In this document: positions 1-6,479 of the stretch, one piece after another | How positions within the stretch are numbered: the stretch's first letter is position 1 | Layout: each line of letters begins with the position of its first letter | Source of the DNA: Candidatus Sabulitectum sp. | Lineage (GTDB): Bacteria > Fermentibacterota > Fermentibacteria > Fermentibacterales > JCC-6 | NCBI GenBank assembly: GCA_029940175.1 | Contig: JAOZRM010000142.1 | Coordinates: forward strand, 1 to 8,387 | Reading direction: 5' to 3' | DNA: 8,387 nucleotides | Notes under the pieces: model-generated | Told to the model about the DNA's origin: nothing | Seen by the model: the letters and a program-made list of their open reading frames with translations, nothing else | Databases searched by the model: none | Position numbers and translations under genes: made by a program

Positions 1-1305
1 CTTACTGCTTTTGCCAACAGTGAAGTGATACAGCGCGCTCGCAGTGTTGGTGCTTTTGGATACCTGCTGAAACCTTTCAAAACAAAGGAACTGGAAGCTA
101 TGGTCGAAGTTGCTCTGTACAAGCACAGAGCCGATCTGGACAGCAGTATTCTGGAGAAAAGGCTGCAAAGGGCACAGAAGTATGAAAGTCTTCGCGTTAT
201 GGCCGGAGGGGTTGCACACCAGTTCAACAACAGTCTGCACGCGGTTCTTGGGAATATATCATTTGCCCTGGAGGACCTTCCCAGGGAGTCCCCTGCCAGG
301 CTCAGCCTGATCGAAGCTGAAAAAGCAGCCTGGAAAGCAGCAGAATTGAGCAAGCAGATGCTTGCATTTTCCGGCCATGGCCATGTTAAAACAGCTGAAC
401 TTGATCTTACTTCATTTGTGGTGCAGTTGAAACACCTGTTAAGAGCCTTGCTTCCTTCATCTCTGGTTATTGAGTTTGATCTTGTGGATGGACTTCCATT
501 TGTTATGGCAGATCTGGGGCAGCTGAAACAGATCATTATTGCTCTGGTTATTAACGCTATTGAGGCAATTGACGGGAATACCGGGATAATTACAATCAGT
601 ACCTCTCTCATGAAATGTGACAAAGATTTTCTAACACCGTTGCGTCTGGGTAAATTTCTTGATGAAGGTATTTACGTTACTCTGGAAATTACAGATACAG
701 GATCAGGAATGGATCCAGACACAATCCAAAGGGTGTTTGATCCTTTCTTCTCAACAAAATTCACAGGCAGAGGACTTGGACTGCCATCTGCACTGGGACT
801 GATTCAGGCGCACAAAGGAACCATCAAAATTGTCAGTGAACCGGGACAGGGGACTTCTGTGAAAGTCCTGCTTCCAGCCTGTGAAGCTGACCTTGTCGAC
901 CCGATCAGAAGGCCAGGGGAAGCACCGGTCTGGCGGGGCAGCGGAACTATCCTGCTGGTGGATGACGAGGAAGTTGTACTTGCAATCAGCAGAACGATGC
1001 TGGAGCGGGTGGGATTCAAGGTTATCACAGCATTGGATGGTGCTGAAGCAATAGAAGTATTCAGCAGTAATTCCGGTGAGATTGTGTGTGTTCTGCTTGA
1101 TAACACCATGCCTGGAATGAGCGGGGAACAGGTTTTCCGGGCTCTGCATGAAGTAAACTCGGATGTGAAGGTCATTCTCTGCAGCGGATACAGTGAGGAG
1201 GAAGCCACCACTGAATTTCAACAGGGAGAACTCGCAGGCTTTCTGCAGAAACCCTATGGATTTGGTTCACTGATGAAGAGAATCAGAAAAGTAGTTGGTT
1301 CCTGA
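1..1305 (+). CDS. Hybrid sensor histidine kinase (REC-HisKA-HATPase-REC), 5' end missing
   Basis: This is a cytoplasmic two-component hybrid kinase without visible membrane segments. The frame is open from base 1, and the first codons read as the end of a receiver domain (conserved Thr in LTAF, Lys in LLKPF), so the GTG at 25 is internal and the true start lies upstream. Numbering from that GTG, a helical linker (about 25-55) leads to the H-box AGGVAHQFNN with phospho-acceptor His65. The ATPase domain follows: N-box VINAIEA around Asn177, DTGSGMD 224-230, FDPFFSTK 238-245 and GRGLGL 248-253. A second receiver (about 307-426) has acidic Asp313/Asp314, phospho-acceptor Asp359 in LLDNTMPG and Lys409. 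The residue after His65 is Gln instead of the usual Asp/Glu. No output domain follows, so the second receiver probably relays or tunes the signal. It ends 11 bases from the convergent beta-helix gene. The stimulus cannot be inferred. The domain call is firm. Confidence 0.93.
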   Translation, partial: LTAFANSEVIQRARSVGAFGYLLKPFKTKELEAMVEVALYKHRADLDSSILEKRLQRAQKYESLRVMAGGVAHQFNNSLHAVLGNISFALEDLPRESPARLSLIEAEKAAWKAAELSKQMLAFSGHGHVKTAELDLTSFVVQLKHLLRALLPSSLVIEFDLVDGLPFVMADLGQLKQIIIALVINAIEAIDGNTGIITISTSLMKCDKDFLTPLRLGKFLDEGIYVTLEITDTGSGMDPDTIQRVFDPFFSTKFTGRGLGLPSALGLIQAHKGTIKIVSEPGQGTSVKVLLPACEADLVDPIRRPGEAPVWRGSGTILLVDDEEVVLAISRTMLERVGFKVITALDGAEAIEVFSSNSGEIVCVLLDNTMPGMSGEQVFRALHEVNSDVKVILCSGYSEEEATTEFQQGELAGFLQKPYGFGSLMKRIRKVVGS

Positions 1306-1316
1306 TTCAGGATTCT

Positions 1317-2729
1317 CTATCTGATCACTACTACCCTTTCAGTGGTCATTTTACCATCCACTGTAAGTAGCAGGAAATACATGCCCTCCGGTACGTCTGA
1401 CGCATTCCAGACTATTGATAATGTCTCAGTTAGAATTCCCGAGCAGAGAGTAGTAACAACTCTGCCGGTTGCGTCAAGCAACGTGAGTTCAGCTGCTCCA
1501 TCTCCTTTAACAGTTATCAGGGTACCGGGTGTCATCGGATTTTGAAACAGTATATCCGGCATATCGGGAAGATCCTCGTGAGAGGGTTCACTGGAAATTC
1601 CCAGCTCAGTCAGCCATGGGTCAAAAACAACAAACCTGCTTACCATGTCACCTGAGCCAGGTCCTGCTCCTCCCGGTCCACTTGAATCTCCCCACCAGTT
1701 TAGTGTGGCGTCCAGGGTAAGCCAGTCATTTGAGCTCCTTATACCATAACTGCCATTACCTGCTATGTTGCAGTGGGTGATTGAGGCACTGCGGGAGTCT
1801 GATTTTCCTCTGGCTCCAGCTCCAATACCGTCTCGGGTATTGCCGGCAAATGTCGAGCTGTCGGCATTCAGAGAGCCGTAGTAAATATGCAGACCATCTC
1901 CAATATTGTTTAAGATCTCACACTTGAAGATTGTGAGTTGACCGCCCTGCAGAGTAACTCCAGCCCCCCATAGAGAAGTGTTCCCGGCGATAAGGTTATT
2001 TCTTAGAGTTACTGTTGCTCCGAGGTGGTAGATTCCTCCGCCAAACCAATCGGAATAATTATCTATTATCTGGTTACCGGAAATCAGTGCATTTCTTGTA
2101 CTTGTGATCCCACCACCATAATCAGTACTGTAGTTGCCTGTGATGATGTTGTCATTGATCATAGCAAGACCACTACTGTTTCCGGTAAGACAGATACCTC
2201 CACCATTTGTGTGATCACGTGCAGGGTCCTGGTATTGAACACCAGTTATGTTGTTTCTTATTAAATTGTTCTGGATAATGGCAGTTGAGTTGATGCAGTA
2301 GAGGCCGGCTCCATCGAGTTCTGCAAAACACTCCTCGATTATGTTGTCCAGTATTCTTGGGGAAGCTCCCACACATCTGAACCCGCCACCTTGCTCTGCA
2401 GCTCCATTCCGTATAGTGAATCCTCTGATCTCTGTTGTACTGTCAACCACTGCTGACAATAGGGAAATCACTGATCCGGCACTATCTCCATCAATGATGG
2501 TTTGACTGGGACCTTGTTCGGAAATGAGAACAATACTGGCTGTATTCGGCCAGATCAAATTTTCAGAATAGATTCCTGAGGCAACCAAAACTGTATCCCC
2601 GGACTGTGCCTGGTCGAGTCCATCTTGAATATCGACGAACTGAGAGGGGATAGCGATTGTGGAAGCCTGCAATACTCGCCATATGATCAGCAACAACATA
2701 GTGGGAATCAGAAAGGGCGGTTTACACAT
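1317..2729 (-). CDS. Exported parallel beta-helix protein with C-terminal sorting domain
   Basis: A 470-residue secreted or surface protein of unknown substrate. I chose the ATG at 2729 because GGAG (2739-2736) lies six bases upstream; a TTG four codons earlier would overlap that site. Residues 1-23 form a signal peptide with a hydrophobic core (MLLLIIW) and likely cleavage near QAS. Then comes a right-handed beta-helix: a first coil of the type IQDGLDQAQSGDTVLVASG, then repeated coils with GGG-I and N-x-I-x-x-N ladders such as NNLIRNN, NDNIITGN and RNNLIAGN. The helix closes with NWWGDSSGPGG, common in such proteins. The last ~75 residues resemble a FlgD-like/type IX sorting domain (LTLLDATGRVV ... 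GMYFLLLTVDG) and end TTERVVVIR. Such folds occur in polysaccharide-binding or degrading proteins and adhesins, but no catalytic residues can be assigned. It is transcribed divergently from the selenoprotein candidate, which shares the same type of tail. Confidence 0.85.
   Translation of the reverse strand: MCKPPFLIPTMLLLIIWRVLQASTIAIPSQFVDIQDGLDQAQSGDTVLVASGIYSENLIWPNTASIVLISEQGPSQTIIDGDSAGSVISLLSAVVDSTTEIRGFTIRNGAAEQGGGFRCVGASPRILDNIIEECFAELDGAGLYCINSTAIIQNNLIRNNITGVQYQDPARDHTNGGGICLTGNSSGLAMINDNIITGNYSTDYGGGITSTRNALISGNQIIDNYSDWFGGGIYHLGATVTLRNNLIAGNTSLWGAGVTLQGGQLTIFKCEILNNIGDGLHIYYGSLNADSSTFAGNTRDGIGAGARGKSDSRSASITHCNIAGNGSYGIRSSNDWLTLDATLNWWGDSSGPGGAGPGSGDMVSRFVVFDPWLTELGISSEPSHEDLPDMPDILFQNPMTPGTLITVKGDGAAELTLLDATGRVVTTLCSGILTETLSIVWNASDVPEGMYFLLLTVDGKMTTERVVVIR
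1322..1353 (+). terminator. Possible weak terminator for the kinase gene, inside the opposing gene
   Basis: On the plus strand, TGATCACT (1322-1329) can pair with AGTGGTCA (1341-1348), eight pairs including one G-U, with an 11-base loop and a following TTTT-A stretch. It lies within the 3' coding end of the minus-strand gene, so the structure may be incidental. A smaller hairpin, TCCTG-ATT-CAGGA (1300-1312), overlaps the kinase stop codon and has only a mixed pyrimidine tail. Confidence 0.25.
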
Positions 2730-2797
2730 GTTGGTCTCCAAAGTATATAAGAGAGGTAGGAAATAGATCCGCTCTCAAATCAACAGACAACGAACCT

Positions 2798-2826
2798 TTG
2801 TAAATTTTCTATCACGATACTATAGT
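2798..2826 (+). promoter_or_regulatory. Sigma-70-like promoter for the selenoprotein candidate
   Basis: TTGTAA (2798-2803) and TATAGT (2821-2826) are separated by 17 bases. Transcription would begin near 2833, giving a leader of about 60 bases before the GTG at 2896. It overlaps the minus-strand promoter through the shared palindromic -10 box. No clear operator or riboswitch was recognised in 2730-2895. Confidence 0.5.
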
Positions 2827-2847
2827 AGACCAGTCGTATATAAGCAA
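2819..2847 (-). promoter_or_regulatory. Sigma-70-like promoter for the beta-helix gene
   Basis: On the minus strand, TTGCTT (2847-2842) and TATAGT (2824-2819) are separated by exactly 17 bases. Transcription would start near 2812, leaving a leader of roughly 80 bases before the ATG at 2729. The -10 box lies in the palindrome ACTATAGT (2819-2826), which also supplies the -10 of the opposite promoter. This is a prediction from consensus match only. Confidence 0.5.
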
Positions 2848-2884
2848 AGAGAATTATGATTTCCTGCATGTCTCACTTAATTTT

Positions 2885-2890
2885 GGAGGT
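2885..2890 (+). promoter_or_regulatory. Strong ribosome binding site (GGAGGT)
   Basis: GGAGGT lies five bases upstream of the GTG at 2896, an ideal Shine-Dalgarno site. It fixes the start there, upstream of the in-frame TGA, and shows that the signal-peptide segment before the TGA is translated. The ATG at 3031, downstream of the TGA, has no comparable site. Confidence 0.85.
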
Positions 2891-2895
2891 AACCT

Positions 2896-3888
2896 GTGGT
2901 AAAATTAACACTTGTGGCTCTACTGAGTCTCACGGTTGTGGCTATGGCCGCAGAAAGAGTCGTACTGTGGGAGGAATTCACACAGACTGGTTGAAGCAGT
3001 TGTGCCAGCAGCGCGGGCGCTGTTAAGACAATGATAAATGGTTATCTTGCTACCAATGACGTTGCTCCAATGATACTTTTCGCCAATGGTCCTGCCGCAA
3101 ACGCTTTCAACTCCGGCAGAGACGCTCTTTACGGATGGGGTTATACACCAACTTTCCAGGTTGATGGAAGCCTGCAGAGAATTGGTTGGAGTCAGTCTAT
3201 TGTAGAAGGCTACATTGACAGCAGGCTTGCCGTTCCCTGTTATCTTGATATTTCAGTTGAGATTATCGGAAATGCAACAGGCGGAATCGCAACTTATACT
3301 ATTGTTGCAGAGGAAGACCTTGGTGTAAGCCCTCTAAAACTGTACTCCGCCATAGTGGAGAGCGGTGATATTGCATCAAGTGGTTACGGTTACTATGCTG
3401 GACAGGTTATGGCTTGGGAACCAAGAGTATGGCCAGCAGGAGCAACCGGTACGGCAATTGAATTTACAGGACCGTACCCACAGACAATAGTAGTGGAGAA
3501 ACCCTACACACTTAATCCTGTTGAACACAATTTCGAGAATCTGGAGATTGTTACTGCTGTTCAGCTTGCAACAGGAAATCATGAAGTAATGAATGCGCAC
3601 TTCATGGATCTTCCTGATTCAGGTACGGGAATCTATGGTGAAGAGAATGCTTCTCTGAATATTGGAGTTAGTAATAATCCTTCTTCAGGAAACTTTACTG
3701 TTTCTACTGTTCTTCCCTCGGGCACAACAGGAAGTGTTGCTATATACAACACCAGCGGTAGAATCGTTGAGGAATTCGCAGCCGGTGCAGTCACTTCTGT
3801 AGCAATTGAGGAAACAGGTGTTTATTACATACACATGACAACAAGCACTGGTGAAATCGTAACGGAGAGATGTACAGTAATTCGCTGA
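2896..3888 (+). CDS. Exported thioredoxin-fold (Omp28-like) selenoprotein candidate with UxxC motif and C-terminal sorting domain; TGA at 2992-2994 read as Sec
   Basis: Read through one in-frame TGA, this encodes 330 residues. Residues 1-19 form a signal peptide (LTLVALLSLTVVAMA). Then comes the thioredoxin strand-and-loop ERVVLWEEFTQTG, followed by U33-S-S-C36. Relatives in the Omp28/thioredoxin-like group have a CxxC at this place (EEFTxTxCGPC type), so the TGA replaces the first redox cysteine. The cis-proline loop of the fold is present as YTPTFQVDG (Pro85). A beta-rich middle domain follows (LKLYSAIVE, LEIVTAVQ). Residues ~255-330 form a type IX-like sorting domain (NNPSSGNFTV ... IYNTSGRIV ... 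GVYYIHM) ending TERCTVIR. The protein probably acts in the periplasm or at the cell surface as a thiol/selenol oxidoreductase; the partner is unknown. A SECIS-like hairpin follows the TGA at once. The frame then stays open for 297 codons to a normal TGA stop. Alternatives are a recent nonsense mutation or a base-call error of a Cys codon. Confidence 0.8.
2992..2994 (+). other. In-frame TGA, probable selenocysteine codon (U33)
   Basis: The TGA is in phase with the GTG start at 2896 and with the downstream frame ending at 3886-3888. It sits at the first cysteine of the thioredoxin-type CxxC motif, giving U-S-S-C. TGA serves as the normal stop of three genes in this window, so general reassignment of TGA is excluded. 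Confidence 0.78.
2999..3032 (+). promoter_or_regulatory. Bacterial SECIS-like hairpin
   Basis: An upper stem AGCAGCG (3007-3013) pairs with CGCTGTT (3018-3024) over seven pairs, one of them G-U, capped by the tetraloop CGGG (3014-3017). A lower stem GTTGT (2999-3003) pairs with ACAAT (3028-3032) across a three-by-three internal loop. Twelve bases separate the TGA from the upper stem and 19 separate it from the loop. This resembles the E. coli fdhF arrangement, where the SelB-binding mini-helix begins about 11 bases after UGA. There is a G in the first two loop positions, as usual for bacterial SECIS elements. Structure inferred by eye, without folding energies. Confidence 0.68.
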
Positions 3889-3912
3889 TGCTTTTGTTTA
3901 GATATAGAAGAT

Positions 3913-3940
3913 GGGCCACCTTCAGGGGTGGCCCGTTTTA
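3913..3940 (+). terminator. Rho-independent terminator after the selenoprotein candidate
   Basis: GGGCCACC (3913-3920) pairs perfectly with GGTGGCCC (3927-3934), closing a six-base loop TTCAGG, and is followed by GTTTTA. It starts 24 bases after the stop codon. The convergent crcB gene ends at 3938 inside the T-stretch, so its transcript would also form the hairpin. On that strand the bases after the stem are not a clear T-run, so termination there is less certain. Confidence 0.85.
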
Positions 3941-4291
3941 TGAGGCAAATTGAGCTTTAAGATATAACCCGAGAATAAAGGCCGAGATTCCGGCGAGAAC
4001 ATTGATAAGTATGAATGCACCTGCGGCTAACGCATCTCCAGAATTCCATAGTTTAACAGCATGTCCACTGAATGCGCTGAAGGTAGTAAGAGCGCCGAGA
4101 AACCCAGTTGCAGCAAAAAGAGCAAATTTTGAGTCGTGAGAGAGCAGCCCCATTACAAGGCACCCTGTAACATTCACAGCGATGATACCCATGGTGTTGC
4201 CGGTAACAGTCACTACGAGGTGGCGAACCACGGCGCCGGCGAATCCACCGGCACCAACCGCGGCAGCCTCGTAGAGATGGATCAGTTTCAC
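3938..4291 (-). CDS. crcB: CrcB/FluC fluoride ion channel
   Basis: A 117-residue, four-helix inner-membrane protein of the CrcB/Fluc family, which forms dual-topology dimers that let toxic fluoride leave the cytoplasm. Family signatures are present in order: GGFAGAVVRH with conserved Arg23, the polar-helix Asn40 in VNVTGCLVMGLL, and GFLGALTTFSAFS (63-75) carrying the Thr-Phe-Ser segment with the phenylalanines that line the pore. A last hydrophobic helix covers about 90-111. Length is slightly below the usual ~125. The GTG start at 4291 overlaps the TGA stop of EF-G by four bases (GTGA), so translation is probably coupled. No independent promoter is visible and the gene should be expressed with EF-G. 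The family assignment is firm. I saw no fluoride riboswitch. Confidence 0.92.
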   Translation of the reverse strand: MKLIHLYEAAAVGAGGFAGAVVRHLVVTVTGNTMGIIAVNVTGCLVMGLLSHDSKFALFAATGFLGALTTFSAFSGHAVKLWNSGDALAAGAFILINVLAGISAFILGLYLKAQFAS

Positions 4292-6369
4292 CCTTTTTTG
4301 TGTTCCTTAAGTATCTCTTCTGCAACAGCCACAGGAACAGCTTCGTAGTGTTCGAACTGCATGGAGAATGTTGCTCTGCCCTGAGTGGAGTTTCTAAGGT
4401 CTGTTGCATAACCGAACATCTTTGACAAAGGTATTCTTGCTTTGAATTCTTTGGCGTTTCCACGGGCCTCCATGGAGACAATTACTCCTCTGCGTTCATA
4501 GATGCTTCCGGACACTCCACCTGAATACTCTTCAGGGCTGATGATCGAAACAGCCATCATGGGCTCAAGAAGTCTTGGACTGCACTTCATGAAGGCTTTC
4601 TTGAAGGCGTTTCTTGCACAGATCCGGAATGCCATTTCAGATGAATCAACCGCATGGCTGGAGCCGTCTTTAAGAGTTACCTTCACATCCACCACAGGAA
4701 AGCCGCAGTAGACACCATCTTTCATTGCATCGATTATGCCTTTTTCAACCGAGGGTATATACTCTCTTGGAATGTTTCCACCTTTTACTGAATTCTCAAA
4801 TTCCAGGCCACGTCCAGCTGGAAGCGGCTTAAGAGTAAATATGATGTGGGCATACTGACCCTTTCCACCTGTCTGCTTCTTGTACTTTTCATTCCAGTCT
4901 ATTGAGCCATTGATGGTTTCTCTGTAAGCCACCTGAGGTTCATTGACTTCCACTTCAACAAAGAATTCTCTCTTGATACGATCAATAAGAATCTCCAGGT
5001 GAAGCTCACCCATGCCAGAGAGAACAGTGTCTCCTGTTTCATCATTGGTTTCCACTGTGAATGTTGGATCTTCCTCTGCAAGCTTGGCCAGGGCCTCGGT
5101 GAGTTTGTCTCTGTCCTGCCGTTTGATGGGTTTAACTGCAATGCTCAACACAGGAGCAGGGAATTCGATTGCCTCAAGTATGATCGGGTCATCTGGAGAG
5201 CATATGGTGTCACCGGTAATAGTGTCTGAAAGACCGATCACAGCACCGATCTCACCGGTGTTCAATTGCTCTACTGCTTCACGTTTGTTTGCGTGCATCC
5301 TGAGGATTCTTCCCACTCGCTGTTTCTTGCCTGTTGTAGAATTAAGCACGTGAGTACCGGCTTCAAGTACACCAGAGTAAACTCTTGTATAAATAAGCTT
5401 ACCTGTGTGTCTGTCAGTTACAACTTTGAATGCAAGAGCAGCAAGTGGACCATCATTACCCGGATCTCGCTTTTCCAGTTTGCCCGTTTTACTCTTCCCA
5501 CTTATCGGTGGAAGATCTACAGGGGATGGCAGATATGAGATCACAGCATCAAGAAGCCTCTGAACTCCTTTGTTCTTGTATGCACTTCCACAGAGTACAG
5601 GGCATACCAGCCCGGAGTGGGTAGCTTTTCTTATGGCTTCAGAAAGCTCACTTTTTGATATTTCTTCGTCGGCGCAGAATTTGTCAAGCAGATCCTCATC
5701 AACTTCGCTTACCTTTTCAACAAGAATTAATCGTTGTTTAGCAGATATTTTTTCCATCTCGGGAGGAATGGGTTTCTCCTCATATGTCATACCACCCGAT
5801 GACTCATCATAGTAGACTGCACAGTTGTCCACCAGATCGATTATTCCAAGAAATTCCTTTTTTTCGCCTAGAATGGGAATAGTAATGGGGATGGCGTTTG
5901 CATTCAGCCTGGAATGCAGTTCCTTGAGTACACCATAGAAATCCGCACCGGATCTGTCCATCTTATTGATGAAAGCAATCCTTGGAACAGAGTATTTCTC
6001 GGCTTGTCGCCAGACAGTTTCACTTTGTGGTTCAACTCCACCAACCGCGCAGAAAAGAGCAATGGTTCCATCAAGAATTCTGAGACTTCTTTCAACTTCC
6101 ACAGTGAAATCAACATGTCCCGGAGTATCTATCAGGTTTATCTGATGTCCCTGCCACTCTGTAGTGGTTGCAGCACTGGTTATTGTGATTCCCCGCTCTT
6201 GTTCCTGAGCCATCCAGTCAAGGGTGGCTTCACCATCGTGAACTTCACCTATCTTGTGTGATTTTCCGGTGTAGAAGAGAATCCTTTCGGATACCGTAGT
6301 TTTGCCTGCATCAATATGAGCCATTATTCCAATATTGCGAATTTTTGCGAGATTGTAATCCCGTGCCAT
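4288..6369 (-). CDS. fusA: Translation elongation factor G
   Basis: A 693-residue GTPase that drives ribosomal translocation (and ribosome recycling with RRF). The complete family layout is present. The G domain carries G1 AHIDAGKTT (17-25), switch I RGITIT (59-64), G3 DTPGH (81-85), G4 NKMD (135-138) and G5 GSA (261-263). Domain II follows (about 305-400, FKVVTDRHTGKLIYTRVYSG). Domain III includes SGMGELHLEI (451-460). Domain IV includes QTGGKGQYAHI (499-509) and the tip segment SHAVDSSEMAF with His572, equivalent to the His that contacts the decoding site. Domain V contains RRGVI and ends near 680. Length is normal. The ATG at 6369 has GGAGAGG five bases upstream (6381-6375). It is not in a str operon: no rpsL, rpsG or tuf is adjacent, and crcB follows instead. 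It may be a second EF-G paralogue or a displaced sole copy; the sequence alone does not settle this. Confidence 0.97.
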   Translation of the reverse strand: MARDYNLAKIRNIGIMAHIDAGKTTVSERILFYTGKSHKIGEVHDGEATLDWMAQEQERGITITSAATTTEWQGHQINLIDTPGHVDFTVEVERSLRILDGTIALFCAVGGVEPQSETVWRQAEKYSVPRIAFINKMDRSGADFYGVLKELHSRLNANAIPITIPILGEKKEFLGIIDLVDNCAVYYDESSGGMTYEEKPIPPEMEKISAKQRLILVEKVSEVDEDLLDKFCADEEISKSELSEAIRKATHSGLVCPVLCGSAYKNKGVQRLLDAVISYLPSPVDLPPISGKSKTGKLEKRDPGNDGPLAALAFKVVTDRHTGKLIYTRVYSGVLEAGTHVLNSTTGKKQRVGRILRMHANKREAVEQLNTGEIGAVIGLSDTITGDTICSPDDPIILEAIEFPAPVLSIAVKPIKRQDRDKLTEALAKLAEEDPTFTVETNDETGDTVLSGMGELHLEILIDRIKREFFVEVEVNEPQVAYRETINGSIDWNEKYKKQTGGKGQYAHIIFTLKPLPAGRGLEFENSVKGGNIPREYIPSVEKGIIDAMKDGVYCGFPVVDVKVTLKDGSSHAVDSSEMAFRICARNAFKKAFMKCSPRLLEPMMAVSIISPEEYSGGVSGSIYERRGVIVSMEARGNAKEFKARIPLSKMFGYATDLRNSTQGRATFSMQFEHYEAVPVAVAEEILKEHKKG

Positions 6370-6409
6370 CTATTCCTCTCCGTTCTTAAATGATTAGTTT
6401 GAGTACCCA

Positions 6410-6439
6410 AATATACGGCAACCCCCCTGTATGGTGCAA
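6410..6439 (-). promoter_or_regulatory. Possible promoter for fusA-crcB
   Basis: On the minus strand, TTGCAC (6439-6434) and TATATT (6415-6410) are 18 bases apart and would give a leader of about 35 bases before the ATG at 6369. The -35 match is only three of six. No convincing plus-strand promoter for tex was found in the same 110-base divergent gap. Confidence 0.33.
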
Positions 6440-6467
6440 AAAATTTATATTCCAGCTCCATCAGCCA

Positions 6468-6473
6468 AGGGAG
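6468..6473 (+). promoter_or_regulatory. Ribosome binding site setting the tex start
   Basis: AGGGAG lies six bases upstream of a GTG at 6480. The protein from this GTG begins VNIHGRVASELNL, as expected for Tex proteins. The frame is open further upstream to 6390, but those 30 codons have no family resemblance and no ribosome site. Confidence 0.75.
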
Positions 6474-6479
6474 ATACAC

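Noticed and set aside
25..27. GTG at base 25 as the kinase start
   Set aside because: The frame is open upstream and the preceding codons (LTAFANSE) fit the receiver domain that continues after the GTG; no ribosome site is possible to judge at the edge.
751..1221. Long minus-strand open frames antisense to the kinase
   Set aside because: They overlap well-conserved kinase and receiver motifs on the plus strand, have no ribosome sites, and their translations resemble no protein family.
1754..2440. Repeated GGG-I / N-x-I-x-x-N coding pattern as a DNA repeat or CRISPR array
   Set aside because: The periodicity is at protein level (beta-helix coils of about 22-25 residues with diverged codons); no constant DNA repeats with unique spacers are present.
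2992..2994. TGA read as Trp or Gly through an alternative genetic code
   Set aside because: The kinase, EF-G and the candidate gene itself all end with TGA at the expected protein length, and the position matches a catalytic Cys, not Trp or Gly.
3031..3888. The ATG at 3031 as the true start of the thioredoxin-like gene
   Set aside because: It has no ribosome site, would remove the signal peptide, the first strand and the redox motif, and lies in the 3' arm of the hairpin. The GTG at 2896 with GGAGGT is far better.
5012..5353. Plus-strand open frames opposite EF-G
   Set aside because: They are shadows of the conserved EF-G coding sequence, with low-complexity translations and no start signals.
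6370..6479. Fluoride riboswitch upstream of the fusA-crcB operon
   Set aside because: A GCTGATGG-like string occurs on the minus strand near the tex start, but the rest of the conserved fluoride aptamer is absent and the position is too far from an independent crcB start.
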